The notes under the pieces: generated by a model
Databases searched by the model: none
The model's input: only the letters and a program-made list of their open reading frames with translations
What the model was told of the DNA's origin: nothing
Translations under genes and position numbers: made by a program
Shown: positions 52,769 to 61,831 of the stretch, in pieces
How positions within the stretch are numbered: position 1 is the stretch's first letter
Layout of the letters: each line of letters starts with the position of its first letter
Source: Sphingobium faniae
Lineage (GTDB): Bacteria > Pseudomonadota > Alphaproteobacteria > Sphingomonadales > Sphingomonadaceae
Length of the DNA: 64,000 bases
Direction of reading: 5' to 3'
NCBI GenBank assembly: GCA_900100475.1
Contig: FMTU01000003.1
Coordinates: 62,001-126,000 of the forward strand

Positions 52769-55033
52769 TCAGCGGGAAATGTCGAATTTGAGGGTAACGC
52801 CGTACATGCGCGGCGGGGCGTCGATCTGCAGCGTCCCGAAGAAGGCGAGAGGCAGGTTGGTGTTCACATAATGCGTGTTGGTCAGATTGTTCGCCCACAG
52901 CGAGATCGACACCGGCGTCCGGGGAATTTCATATTCCACCGATGCATTGACGAGCGTGTAGGCCTTCTGCCGTTCGACATTCGACGGATGCCAGAAATAT
53001 CCGCCATTCCTGTACAGGTTCACGTTGGCGATGAAGTCGCCGCCCGCAATCTGCGTCTGATAGACCGCTCCTGCCGTGATCACGTGCCTGGGCGCGCGCG
53101 GCAGTCGGTTGCCAGTCGCATCTATCGTGACATTGACGTCCCCGATGTCGGTCGTAGATCCGGGAACGGTCGCTGCGAAGTTGGGAAAGCGCGTATATTT
53201 CGTATGCTCGAGCGACAGGCCGCCATTCAGAACCAACTCGCGGGTGACTGCCAGTTCTCCATTGAGTTCGAAACCGTACATCTCGGCCTTTGCCGCGTTC
53301 AAAAGCGTGGTCGTGCCCGTTGCTGAACCAAAGGCCGTGGTCTGGACCTGCAGATCCTTGAATTTGTAGAAATAGCCCGCAGTGTTGATCCGCAGACGGC
53401 CGTCGAGGAAGTCCGACTTCGATCCGGCCTCGTAAGCCGTCAGCTTCTCGGGATCGACCGGTCCCGGATTACCCGGCGTGCCGATATTGTAGGCGCCGGA
53501 TTTATAGGCTGTCGAGAAGGTTGCGTAGAGAAGCGTCCCGCCGATCTTGTAGTCGACCGTGATCTTGGGAGAAAAATTGTCCCAGGTCTTCCGGCTGTTC
53601 GGATGAACAAGGTTCGGCATCGCCAGAATGCCACAGGAAGGATCTGCCCATTCCGCGTCACAATTGTCGGCCGAGCCCGGTGCATAATAGACATCGTGCG
53701 CGTGGAATTTCTTCCGATCCTTCGAATAGCGCGCGCCGACGGTGAGGTTGACACGGCTCGTCAGCGGAACCGTCGCCTGGCCGAAGACGGCATATGATCG
53801 CGTATCGACAAATGCGTAGTTGTCGACCTGCTCGATCCCCGGGCCGAGCAGCCCTGCGTCGGACTTCTGGTGGACAGGGTCATATCCTGCGTCCTGATCG
53901 AAATAGTACAGGCCGACGACCCATTTGACCGGGCTTTCGTCGGGAGAAATGAGTTGCAGTTCCTGTGACCACTGCTCGCTGAGAGATGCGGGCGTGCCCA
54001 CTTTGATGAGGGGGGCAGACGAGCCGTCGATGTCGATTTGCGTTCTGGCCTTCATATTGCGCCAGTTCGAGATTCCCAGAATGCGCGCCCAGCCCAGATC
54101 AATCTCTTCACGCAGCGTCGCATATTCCTGGTCCACATTCGCGAAGGCAGCAGCATCGTTCGAGATGATATATTTGCCGATGGGATCCTGGACGCCGCCA
54201 ACCACCTCGCCTGCGCCATGGGGCCGGGTCTGCCGGAACGCATCGTTCTCGAAGCTGCGCTGCCTGGTCTGCTCGTAGGTGCCGGTCAGCGTCAGCCAGT
54301 CCGTCGGAATGTAGACCGCCTTCACGCGGAAGCCCTTGCTCATTTCCCGGTCGGGTTGCACGCCTGTGGGAAAGGTCGGCACCTGGCGCTTCATGAAGGT
54401 GTCGCGCCGCATGTGCGCGAAGTAGATGCCTATGGCGAGATTGTCGGCAAGCCCTCCTGAAACCGAACCGGAAACTTCCCGCCGGTCATAGTTTCCATAT
54501 GTGGCCTTGCCCGTGATCCTGGTTGTCTGGGTTGGTGTCAGCGTAATCGTGTTGATGGCGCCGCCCACAGCGTTTCGGCCCCATAATGTGCCCTGCGGCC
54601 CGGCGAGAACCTCGATCCGCTCAACGCCAAGAAGGCTCGCCACGGTGCCCTGGCTGTCAGAGACATAGGCGCCATCGACATAGGTCGCGACACTGGATTC
54701 CGCGTTGGGGATGGCCAGTTCGCTGCCCACCCCGCGCAGGAAGGCCAGCGCATATCCGCCCTGGAGATTGTAGACGAGCGAGGGCACCGTGAACTGGAGG
54801 TCCTGCGTCGTCTGTATGCGCCGGCGTTCCAGACTTTCGCCGGTAATGGCCGAAATGGCGATCGGGACATTCTGGAGACGTTCGGACCGCTTCTGGGCGG
54901 TCACGACGATTTCCTCGAGCTTCACCTCATCACGCGGCCCGGCACCGGCCTGAACCGACTGGGCCAGGGCTGGCGCTGCCCACGCCACAACCGAAGTCAT
55001 TGAGACAAGCCTGACTATTCTTGCGTTCAGCAT
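52769..55033 (-). CDS. TonB-dependent outer membrane receptor 3
   Basis: 754 aa from the ATG at 55031-55033 with AGGAGGG upstream. The signal peptide is LVSMTSVVAWAAPALAQ. The plug shows LEEIVVTAQKRSERLQNVPI, the unusual FLRGVGSELAIPNAESS, VATYVDGAYVS and IEVLAGPQGTLWGRNAVGG. The barrel ends MYGVTLKFDISR. It follows the SnoaL-like gene by 116 nt with no box pair in the gap. Confidence 0.95.
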   Translation of the reverse strand: MLNARIVRLVSMTSVVAWAAPALAQSVQAGAGPRDEVKLEEIVVTAQKRSERLQNVPIAISAITGESLERRRIQTTQDLQFTVPSLVYNLQGGYALAFLRGVGSELAIPNAESSVATYVDGAYVSDSQGTVASLLGVERIEVLAGPQGTLWGRNAVGGAINTITLTPTQTTRITGKATYGNYDRREVSGSVSGGLADNLAIGIYFAHMRRDTFMKRQVPTFPTGVQPDREMSKGFRVKAVYIPTDWLTLTGTYEQTRQRSFENDAFRQTRPHGAGEVVGGVQDPIGKYIISNDAAAFANVDQEYATLREEIDLGWARILGISNWRNMKARTQIDIDGSSAPLIKVGTPASLSEQWSQELQLISPDESPVKWVVGLYYFDQDAGYDPVHQKSDAGLLGPGIEQVDNYAFVDTRSYAVFGQATVPLTSRVNLTVGARYSKDRKKFHAHDVYYAPGSADNCDAEWADPSCGILAMPNLVHPNSRKTWDNFSPKITVDYKIGGTLLYATFSTAYKSGAYNIGTPGNPGPVDPEKLTAYEAGSKSDFLDGRLRINTAGYFYKFKDLQVQTTAFGSATGTTTLLNAAKAEMYGFELNGELAVTRELVLNGGLSLEHTKYTRFPNFAATVPGSTTDIGDVNVTIDATGNRLPRAPRHVITAGAVYQTQIAGGDFIANVNLYRNGGYFWHPSNVERQKAYTLVNASVEYEIPRTPVSISLWANNLTNTHYVNTNLPLAFFGTLQIDAPPRMYGVTLKFDISR

Positions 55034-55149
55034 TCCACCCTCCTGGGAAATTTTTTCTAACGACAGATTCACCCCGGCAGACAAAGCTCCGCCCCAGCGC
55101 AAAAGCGCCTTTCACAACTCCAGAATGATCTGGTCCTGAGATCTGTTAA

Positions 55150-55614
55150 CTATTCAGACTCAACAGATATTCGTGTCAGTTTCAGAGACTTTATCTTCCA
55201 GACTCCGTTTATTCTTTCGTATGTCTCGAAATAATGCCCATACCCGCTCATCACCGATACCGGACCCTGGCTGAAAATCAGACGGTCGAACATCGGCCAG
55301 ATTCCGGACGCATGGTCCTCGTCATCCACGGTGATCTCGCCCGACGTGACGTGATGGATCGTCGTCATGTGGGGCAGTCCGGCGCCCACCGCCGCGATCA
55401 GCTTATCAGCCCCACAGATGACCTCGCCGGTCACGCCTGGAGTGAGGTTCATGCCAGTGCGAGGGTCCGTTGTGGCGCCTCGCCCATCCACCTCCACATC
55501 ATCGGCCACAACCGACCTCAACAGGTCCATGTCCTTAAGATCAATCGCTCGAAGATAGCGCGCCTTGACGAGGCGGATCTGCTCGATGGCGATAAGGTCC
55601 TCAAGGGTCTTCAT
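55150..55614 (-). CDS. SnoaL-like / NTF2-fold protein
   Basis: 154-aa single-domain protein: AIEQIRLVKARYLRAIDLKD, VVADDVEVDGRG, HHVTSGEITVDDEDHASGIW and GYGHYFETYERINGVWKIKS. The cone-shaped fold is used by isomerases, cyclases and dehydratases on polycyclic substrates (scytalone dehydratase, ketosteroid isomerase relatives). Start overlaps the EthD gene stop by ATGA. A distant paralogue lies at 61355-61825. Confidence 0.85.
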   Translation of the reverse strand: MKTLEDLIAIEQIRLVKARYLRAIDLKDMDLLRSVVADDVEVDGRGATTDPRTGMNLTPGVTGEVICGADKLIAAVGAGLPHMTTIHHVTSGEITVDDEDHASGIWPMFDRLIFSQGPVSVMSGYGHYFETYERINGVWKIKSLKLTRISVESE

Positions 55615-56027
55615 AGCGGCTTCTCCGGTGACAGCGCGGCCTTGTTGGTCACGCCCGGCCCCTGCTCGACGGCGCAGGGGCCGTTCAGGCAGTTTGGCCG
55701 ATCGAGGAAGCGCAGTTCATCCGTCGTGAATATCGCGGCGATCTCCGGATCAGCCATGAACCTGGCATAATCCTCAAGCGCTTTCTCGCTTTCGAAGCTG
55801 TAAACGCTGACCGCATCGAACGGCGGCTCGATTTCGGGCATATCGTCCGCCTTCGTCCAGTCTTCGGCGAACGCACGAACCTTTCCTGGATAGATGCGGA
55901 AATGGTCGATCATGACCCCTTTCACATAAGGGGCGGCAAGCACGACATGCTTGTTCTCATAATAATCCCGGAATTCCTCGGGCGAGATGCCCGGCTTCCG
56001 CCTGGCGAACATAACGACCTTGATCAC
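55611..56027 (-). CDS. EthD domain protein
   Basis: 138 aa from a GTG at 56025-56027 with GGAGGGA directly upstream. An EthD ferredoxin-like fold: VVMFARRKPGISPEEFRDYY, ENKHVVLAAPYVKGV, HFRIYPG and FDAVSVYSFESEKALEDYAR. EthD proteins assist oxygenase or cyclase steps in many pathways. It is a close relative of the partial gene at 63738-64000. An ATG 23 codons upstream is less probable. Confidence 0.85.
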   Translation of the reverse strand: MIKVVMFARRKPGISPEEFRDYYENKHVVLAAPYVKGVMIDHFRIYPGKVRAFAEDWTKADDMPEIEPPFDAVSVYSFESEKALEDYARFMADPEIAAIFTTDELRFLDRPNCLNGPCAVEQGPGVTNKAALSPEKPL

Positions 56028-56129
56028 CGCTCCCTCCTTGCACGAGGTCGACCTGGCATGGTCGATCGTCAGATCGACACGCAGAAGACCCTGCAATCCG
56101 TCAAAAGCCTCCTGCGCGGCCGGTCGGGA

Positions 56130-56909
56130 TCACGCCCAGTCACGCGTAACCCGCGACACGCCCGAACCGGCCATCCCGCCATCCGCCGGAAGGCTGACAC
56201 CCGTGATGTAGGATGATGAATCCGACAGCAGCCACACGGCGCTTTCCGCAACCTCCTCGGTCCTGCTGGGCCGGCCCAATGCGGTCATCCCCACAATCTC
56301 GTTCAGGACGTCCGCTTTCTCGCGAAGCACCTCCGCCTGCATTCCGGTAAACATCAGGCCGGGGCAGACCGCATTCACGCGAATATTGTGATGACCATAT
56401 TCGACCGCGGCCGCGCGCGTCAGTCCCATGACGCCCGCCTTGCTGGCGCAATATTCCGTAGCGGACTCGAATCCGAAAAGACCGGCATAGGAAGCGATGT
56501 TGACGATGGAACCACGGCCCGCCTCGAGCATCGGAGGAATCTGATACTTCATGCACAGGAACGTCCCCGTGAGGTTGACGTCCATGATATGATTCCAGTG
56601 CTTGAGGTCCGTCTCATGGAGCCGCGCCGCGTTCTGGCCGGCGGCTGCGTTATTGACCGCTCCGTCGAGACGACCGAACATGTCCAGCGCGACCTTCGTC
56701 AGTTGCTCGCATTCGGCCTCGACCGCGATGTTGGTTTTGACAAAGGTCGCTTTCCCACCGGCCTTTGTGATCATATCGACGGTTTCATTGCCGCCAGCCT
56801 CGTTGATGTCTGCGGCAGTGACAAGGCCGCCCTGTTGCGCGATGATCCTAGAAATCTCGCGCCCGAGGCCGCTGCCGGCGCCAGTGACGATAACGGACTT
56901 GCCTTTCAT
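56130..56909 (-). CDS. SDR family oxidoreductase
   Basis: 259 aa. VIVTGAGSGLGREISRIIAQ, AADIN (acidic NAD-selecting position), VNNAAAGQN, VNIASYAGLFG and YCASKAGVMGLTR. Layout and wording match the SDR at 42274-43041, pointing to duplication within the cluster. It lies 35 nt after TonB receptor 4 in the leftward unit. Confidence 0.9.
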   Translation of the reverse strand: MKGKSVIVTGAGSGLGREISRIIAQQGGLVTAADINEAGGNETVDMITKAGGKATFVKTNIAVEAECEQLTKVALDMFGRLDGAVNNAAAGQNAARLHETDLKHWNHIMDVNLTGTFLCMKYQIPPMLEAGRGSIVNIASYAGLFGFESATEYCASKAGVMGLTRAAAVEYGHHNIRVNAVCPGLMFTGMQAEVLREKADVLNEIVGMTALGRPSRTEEVAESAVWLLSDSSSYITGVSLPADGGMAGSGVSRVTRDWA

Positions 56910-56944
56910 CTGACTTCCTTTCGAAGCGGTATTGTGCTGATCAC

Positions 56945-59128
56945 CTAAAAGTTGACCCCGACAGTCACACCATAGGTGCGCGGGGAAGCCGGCGTGTAGG
57001 AGTAGCCCAGGCCGTCTCCTGATGCGGCCTCATGGATGGCGTATTTGCTGTTGCCCAGATTCTTGCCCCACACCGTCACCGACAGATTGTCCCGGGGGGT
57101 GATCCTGGCACGCGCATCAATCAGGTCGAAATGGGGCTGCTTGATGAAGTTATCCGCCTCGAAATAATAGCCGCTGTTATAGACATAGTCTGCCCCAAGC
57201 TCGAGGTCCCCCGCCGATGTCGGCACGGTGTAGGTGAACCCGGCCGAGAACGTCCATTTCGAACTCATCGGCGTGCGGTTGCCCGCAGCATCAATCGCGA
57301 TCGGCGGGAGTCCGCCATAGGGCGGATTCGGGTTCGGGAGGACACTCGGCGCATTGTCATACTTCCTGAACTTCGCGTCGAGATAGGAGGCCGCGAACCT
57401 CGTGGACAGCGCGCTGGAGAGCTTGATCAGGCCGTCGATTTCCGCACCCCGGGACCGGGAAGAATCGGCATTCGACAATACCAGCAGGCCCTGATCGAGG
57501 AGTTGCACCTGAAGACTCTTCACGTCATACCAGAACAGGGACGCATTGATGCGGGCATGGCGATCGAACAGTTCTGTCTTCACGCCCAGCTCATAGGCAT
57601 CAAGCGTTTCAGGCTGCGCGATGCTCCCGGAAAACGGAACCAGGTTATACGTCGCCGCCTTGTAACCCCGGCTGTAAGAGACATAGCCCATGACGTCCGG
57701 AGTGAATTTGTAGTTGACCGCCGTACGCCACGATGCCCGCCAGGACTTGTCTGAGGCCGAACTCTGGGGAGCGATCACGACGGGAGTTCCTCCGATGACG
57801 ATGTCCTGGCGCCCATTGCCCTTCACGCCATCGTTGGTGATACGCAGCCCGAGCGTGATGCCCAGTTGGTCCGTCAGCCTGATGTCGCCCTGGCCATAGG
57901 CTGCGATCGAATCGGCCTTCTGCCTGGAGAAGATGCGGACACCGTCAGCGAACCGAAGCCCGGTCAGGCGGACAGGCTGATACTGGCTGACGGAGTGGTA
58001 GTAGAACAGGCCACCCACCCAGCTGACGGGACCGTTCTTGCCCGAAAGCTGAAGCTCCTGAGAGAACTGGTCAATCCTGCCCGGAAGAAATGCGAGGAAC
58101 TCGCGCCGATCGGTATAGTCCGACTCCAGCTCGAAGCGGTCCTGAAGGTGCAGATAGGACGATGTGGCGGTGAGCGTCCCGATGCCCCCGTCATGAACGA
58201 TCTTGAGCGTGCCGCCATAACCCGTGCTCTGTTCACGCTGTTCATCGTTCCCGCGGACATCATAATAGCCAGGAAGCGGATCGAAGCGCTGATAAGGCGG
58301 CAGGTTGTAGCCCTGCGTCGTCCCCTTCCAGCTATTGCCCTGCCCGCTGGCGCGCGAGAATGAATAGAAGCCGGTCACAATCGCCTTCGTGTCATCGGTC
58401 ATCTGGAAGAGCAGCTTGGACCGGGCGGCGAAGAAATTGGCAAAGCCGTTCTTCCGGCCGCTGATGACATTCCTGCCCCAGCCATCACCCTGGTTCACGC
58501 CAGCGACGGACACGTCCCAGGCGACTTTGTCGCTTAATGCGGTCGTCGCATAGAGATCGCCGCGAATCGTATCGAAACTGCCGTAACCGAGATTGGCGTC
58601 CACCTTGGTCGTAAAGGACGGTTCAGGCGTGATGATGTTGATGAGACCGCCACTCGAATTCCGGCCGAACAGCGTTCCTTGAGGTCCTTTGAGAACCTCC
58701 ACACGCTCGATGTTGGCAAGCGAGAAGAAGCCATAAGGGAGGCGCGAATAATAGACGCCATCCAGATAGACCGCGACGCTGGGCTCGTTGCCCACCGGTG
58801 TGGAGGTCGTCCCGATACCGCGAAGGAAGGGCTGAACAATGCCACCACCTTCATAGATATTGAGATTGGGCGACAGGCGCTGAAGTTCGTTCAGCCGGGT
58901 GATGCCGATCTGGGCGAGCATAGTGCTGTCAGCAGCAGAAATGGCGACAGGCACATCCTGCTGCCGCTCAGCCCTGCGCTGCGCCGTGACGATGATCTCC
59001 GAAAGGCCGGATGCATTGACCTGTGGAGGCGCTTCCTGGGCGAGCGCGTCCTCTGCCATGGCGCCCGCAGCAAGCATGACAGCCGTTGCGCACGTCCCCG
59101 CGCGCAAATATCCCTCAATGATCTTCAT
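56945..59128 (-). CDS. TonB-dependent outer membrane receptor 4
   Basis: 727 aa from the ATG at 59126-59128. The signal peptide is followed by LSEIIVTAQRRAERQQDVPV, FLRGIGTTSTPVGNEPSVAV, YLDGVYYSRLPYG and VEVLKGPQGTLFGRNSSGG; the barrel ends SPRTYGVTVGVNF. The receptor differs clearly from the other three in the barrel. It is second in the leftward unit, 52 nt after the EthD-like gene. Confidence 0.95.
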   Translation of the reverse strand: MKIIEGYLRAGTCATAVMLAAGAMAEDALAQEAPPQVNASGLSEIIVTAQRRAERQQDVPVAISAADSTMLAQIGITRLNELQRLSPNLNIYEGGGIVQPFLRGIGTTSTPVGNEPSVAVYLDGVYYSRLPYGFFSLANIERVEVLKGPQGTLFGRNSSGGLINIITPEPSFTTKVDANLGYGSFDTIRGDLYATTALSDKVAWDVSVAGVNQGDGWGRNVISGRKNGFANFFAARSKLLFQMTDDTKAIVTGFYSFSRASGQGNSWKGTTQGYNLPPYQRFDPLPGYYDVRGNDEQREQSTGYGGTLKIVHDGGIGTLTATSSYLHLQDRFELESDYTDRREFLAFLPGRIDQFSQELQLSGKNGPVSWVGGLFYYHSVSQYQPVRLTGLRFADGVRIFSRQKADSIAAYGQGDIRLTDQLGITLGLRITNDGVKGNGRQDIVIGGTPVVIAPQSSASDKSWRASWRTAVNYKFTPDVMGYVSYSRGYKAATYNLVPFSGSIAQPETLDAYELGVKTELFDRHARINASLFWYDVKSLQVQLLDQGLLVLSNADSSRSRGAEIDGLIKLSSALSTRFAASYLDAKFRKYDNAPSVLPNPNPPYGGLPPIAIDAAGNRTPMSSKWTFSAGFTYTVPTSAGDLELGADYVYNSGYYFEADNFIKQPHFDLIDARARITPRDNLSVTVWGKNLGNSKYAIHEAASGDGLGYSYTPASPRTYGVTVGVNF

Positions 59129-59180
59129 GATGGATTCTCTCCCCCCCTGCCAACTTGCCGTTAATCTATTTCTGGAAATA

Positions 59181-59534
59181 CTATTCCTCGCGCCAGTCCT
59201 GCCCAGTCGAGTAGAATTTTTCATAGAGAGTCACGAAAGACCGATTCATGTTCACGATCGGCGGAGGCGGCGTCATGTGCGGCACCGCCTCAGCGAGCGC
59301 CCGCATACAGTCGACGCCATTGCCGATTTCGTAGGCAGTCATGTACCGATAAGGGAATTCAGCGCCCGATGGATGCGCCTGCGCGACGGCGCGAAAGCGC
59401 GTCATCGATTGGAATCCGGCCACTTGTTTCAGCAGTTCTGGACCGTGAACCACACGATACCACTCATTGAACCCGTCATCGACTTCGGGCGAAATCGGGT
59501 TCGACAGAGCCAACATGATATGTCCGGCATTCAT
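59181..59534 (-). CDS. EthD-like dimeric alpha/beta-barrel protein
   Basis: 117 aa from the ATG at 59532-59534, preceded by GGGAGATGG. Core motifs: MLALSNPISPEVDDGFNEWY, HGPELLKQVAGFQSMTRFR and YRYMTAYEIGNG. It is a paralogue of the divergent gene at 59865-60200. First gene of the long leftward unit under the box pair at 59713-59738. Likely a small pathway enzyme; substrate unknown. Confidence 0.82.
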   Translation of the reverse strand: MNAGHIMLALSNPISPEVDDGFNEWYRVVHGPELLKQVAGFQSMTRFRAVAQAHPSGAEFPYRYMTAYEIGNGVDCMRALAEAVPHMTPPPPIVNMNRSFVTLYEKFYSTGQDWREE

Positions 59535-59712
59535 TTTCCATCTCCCTAGCGCTTCTGTTTTCATCCCCGTCTACGGGGTCTGATCAGGCGGACGACCAGG
59601 ATGCCGCCCGGAAAAGGCAGGCCGGGATCACATGCAACGAGTGCATGGGCGATATCCCAGCGTTGTCGTTGGCGGGATGACTATCGAAGCGACGATCACC
59701 TGTCAAGATGAC

Positions 59713-59747
59713 GTATACGATATAATATGTAAGTATACAATTGACAA
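59713..59747. promoter_or_regulatory. divergent promoter region with two GTATAC boxes
   Basis: GTATAC at 59713-59718 and 59733-59738, 20 bp apart. Leftward: TTGTCA (59742-59747), 17 nt, TATATC (59719-59724), with boxes in the same relation as at 51250-51284. Rightward: a TATAAT (59721-59726) and a perfect TTGACA (59741-59746) exist, but neither has a good partner. The rest of the 330-nt gap 59535-59864 shows no gene. Confidence 0.65.
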
Positions 59748-59864
59748 AGATTGCTGGGATATGCAGGATCATGGCGCCTCATAGAACGCATCAGTGCGCT
59801 GAAAATGGCAGAGCAAAGCCCAGATCGCATGCGATCCCAAAGGGCCAAAGGAGAGTTAAGGACC

Positions 59865-60200
59865 ATGTCACTCCCGAAGAATATTCTGATTGCCCTCTCC
59901 AACCCGACCTCCATCGCGGACGAGGAGGAGTTCAATCGCTGGTACAACGAAAATCATGGCCCCGAACTCATCAGCCTTGTTGATGGCTTCAAGTCGGTTG
60001 ATCGCTATCGGCTGGTCGAACAGGTCGCCCCCGACGGCGAACCGAAATATCGCTACGTGACCATCTACGAAATTGACGATCCTGCAAAGGCTTCGCAATC
60101 CCTCGCGGAAAACGGCGAAAAGCTGACGCCCCCGTCCGTCGTGCAGATGGATAATATCATCGCCACATTCTACGAGAATATTCTCTCTTTGAAGAAGTGA
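59865..60200 (+). CDS. EthD-like dimeric alpha/beta-barrel protein
   Basis: 111 aa from the ATG at 59865. ILIALSNPTSIADEEEFNRW, NHGPELISLVDGFKSVDRYR and YRYVTIYEIDDPAKA match the gene at 59181-59534 segment by segment. Both start points face the same box-pair region, so this is an inverted duplication. It heads the rightward unit with the reductase and the SnoaL-like gene. Confidence 0.83.
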   Translation: MSLPKNILIALSNPTSIADEEEFNRWYNENHGPELISLVDGFKSVDRYRLVEQVAPDGEPKYRYVTIYEIDDPAKASQSLAENGEKLTPPSVVQMDNIIATFYENILSLKK

Positions 60201-60278
60201 ACTCCCGCCGCGCCGGGAGTTCGCGCTCCCGGCATCCCGGCGGCCTAAACTAAAGCCTATGTCACAGGAGCGGATTTC

Positions 60279-61304
60279 TTGAAAAATCGGCAATGGATTC
60301 TGACGTCCAAACCCATGAAGCTGGTGACGACGGACGAACTCGAGCTTCGCACCGGTGAAATATCCGAACCGGGACCAGGGGAAGTTCTTCTCCAGTTGCT
60401 CTTCATATCGCTTGACCCGGGTCAGCAGGTCTACATGACCTCGACCCAGCAGAATCTGCCCGGCGGGATCGTGAACGTCGGGGATGTCGTCCGCGCATGG
60501 GCAGTCGGCCGCGTCGTAGCCAGCCGCAGCGAGCGCTTTCCCGTCGGGAGTTACGCGCGAGACCTGAACGGCATAGCCGGCGTCCAGGAATATGCGACCC
60601 TGCACGAAAGCACGATCGTGAAGGTCGACCCCGATCAGGCGCCCTTGCCCGTGCATCTGAGCAGCCTGGGCATGCCGGGGCTTACCGCATATTTCGGCAT
60701 GCTGGACATTGGGAGGCCCCGCGAGCAGGAGACCGTTGTTGTTTCCGGAGCCTCTGGCGCGGTCGGTTCGGTGGCAGGCCAGGTTGCCCGCATAAAGGGA
60801 TGCAGGACGGTCGGCATCGCGGGCGGCGCAACGAAATGCCGCTATGTCGTCGAGGAACTGGGCTTCGATGCCTGTGTCGACTATCGCGCACCCGATTTCA
60901 TCAATGCCCTCCGACAGGCCTGCCCCGAAGGAATCGACGTCTATTTCGACAATGTCGGCGGAAGCGTGCTCGATGCCTGTCTGGGGCATATGTCCATGCG
61001 AGGCAGGATAGCCTTCTGCGGCGCCGTGGCGGATTACGGGGGCAGCCAGCCTTATGCCATCCGCAACTATATGGCGGTCCTGCTCAAGGGGCTAAGATGG
61101 GAAGGTGTCAACTTCTACCGCTATGCGGATCAGGCGCCTGCCGCCATCGCAGAGATGGCCGGCTGGATCGGTGCGGGACAGCTCCGCCATCGCGAAGATA
61201 TCCACGCGGGCCTCGAGAATTTCGTGACCACGTTCCACAAGCTTTTTGAAGGCGGTAATTTCGGCAAGCTGATCCTTCAGGTCCACAAGGACGAAGACAT
61301 CTGA
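60279..61304 (+). CDS. NADP-dependent double-bond reductase (PTGR/leukotriene B4 dehydrogenase-like MDR)
   Basis: 341 aa with a TTG start behind AGGAG. Zinc-free MDR of the prostaglandin-reductase family: VVVSGASGAVGSVAGQVARI, KGCRTVGIAGGATKC (NADP site) and YFDNVGGSVLDACLGHM, MRGRIAFCGAVADYGG. Such enzymes reduce alpha,beta-unsaturated ketones or aldehydes. In this cluster it may saturate an enone formed by the SDRs. Confidence 0.93.
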   Translation: MKNRQWILTSKPMKLVTTDELELRTGEISEPGPGEVLLQLLFISLDPGQQVYMTSTQQNLPGGIVNVGDVVRAWAVGRVVASRSERFPVGSYARDLNGIAGVQEYATLHESTIVKVDPDQAPLPVHLSSLGMPGLTAYFGMLDIGRPREQETVVVSGASGAVGSVAGQVARIKGCRTVGIAGGATKCRYVVEELGFDACVDYRAPDFINALRQACPEGIDVYFDNVGGSVLDACLGHMSMRGRIAFCGAVADYGGSQPYAIRNYMAVLLKGLRWEGVNFYRYADQAPAAIAEMAGWIGAGQLRHREDIHAGLENFVTTFHKLFEGGNFGKLILQVHKDEDI

Positions 61305-61354
61305 CGGACGACCGGTCCCTGTATCGCTGGTGCGATTGAGACGAGGAAGCACAT

Positions 61355-61825
61355 ATGATGGATGTAACGGAGAGGCTCTCGGCCTTCGAAGAGATTGCCA
61401 ATATCAAGGCGAAATATTGCTATTATGCCGACACCAAGGACTGGGCGGGCCTTGCAATGCTGTTCGCTGACCATGCGGTATTCGATATTCGAGCGGCCCT
61501 TGCCGTCGATCCGGACAACACCGACGATATGTTCAGCTCCGATGGATATCAGATCGGCAAAGGCAATATCATCGCCTCGGTCGTCGCCACGTCACCCAAG
61601 GTGATCAAGACCGTTCATCACTGCCACAATCCGGAATTCACGGTCATCAGTGACTCAAAGATATCGGTGGTCTGGCCCATGGAAGATCGCATCTTCTTCG
61701 TGAATGGAGATCCGGTCAATCTCATGCATGGATTTGGACATTACCACGATACCTATGAGAAGATTCAGGGAAAATGGCTGATAACGGAAGTTCGCCTGAC
61801 ACGGTTGCACATAGAATTCACCTGA
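61355..61825 (+). CDS. SnoaL-like / NTF2-fold protein
   Basis: 156 aa, AFEEIANIKAKYCYYADTKD then WAGLAMLFADHAVFDIR, VIKTVHHCHNPEFTVISDSK and FGHYHDTYEKIQGKWLITEV. Same family as 55150-55614. Third gene of the rightward unit, 50 nt after the reductase and convergent with the GntR gene 6 nt away. Confidence 0.85.
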   Translation: MMDVTERLSAFEEIANIKAKYCYYADTKDWAGLAMLFADHAVFDIRAALAVDPDNTDDMFSSDGYQIGKGNIIASVVATSPKVIKTVHHCHNPEFTVISDSKISVVWPMEDRIFFVNGDPVNLMHGFGHYHDTYEKIQGKWLITEVRLTRLHIEFT

Positions 61826-61831
61826 TCCTGA

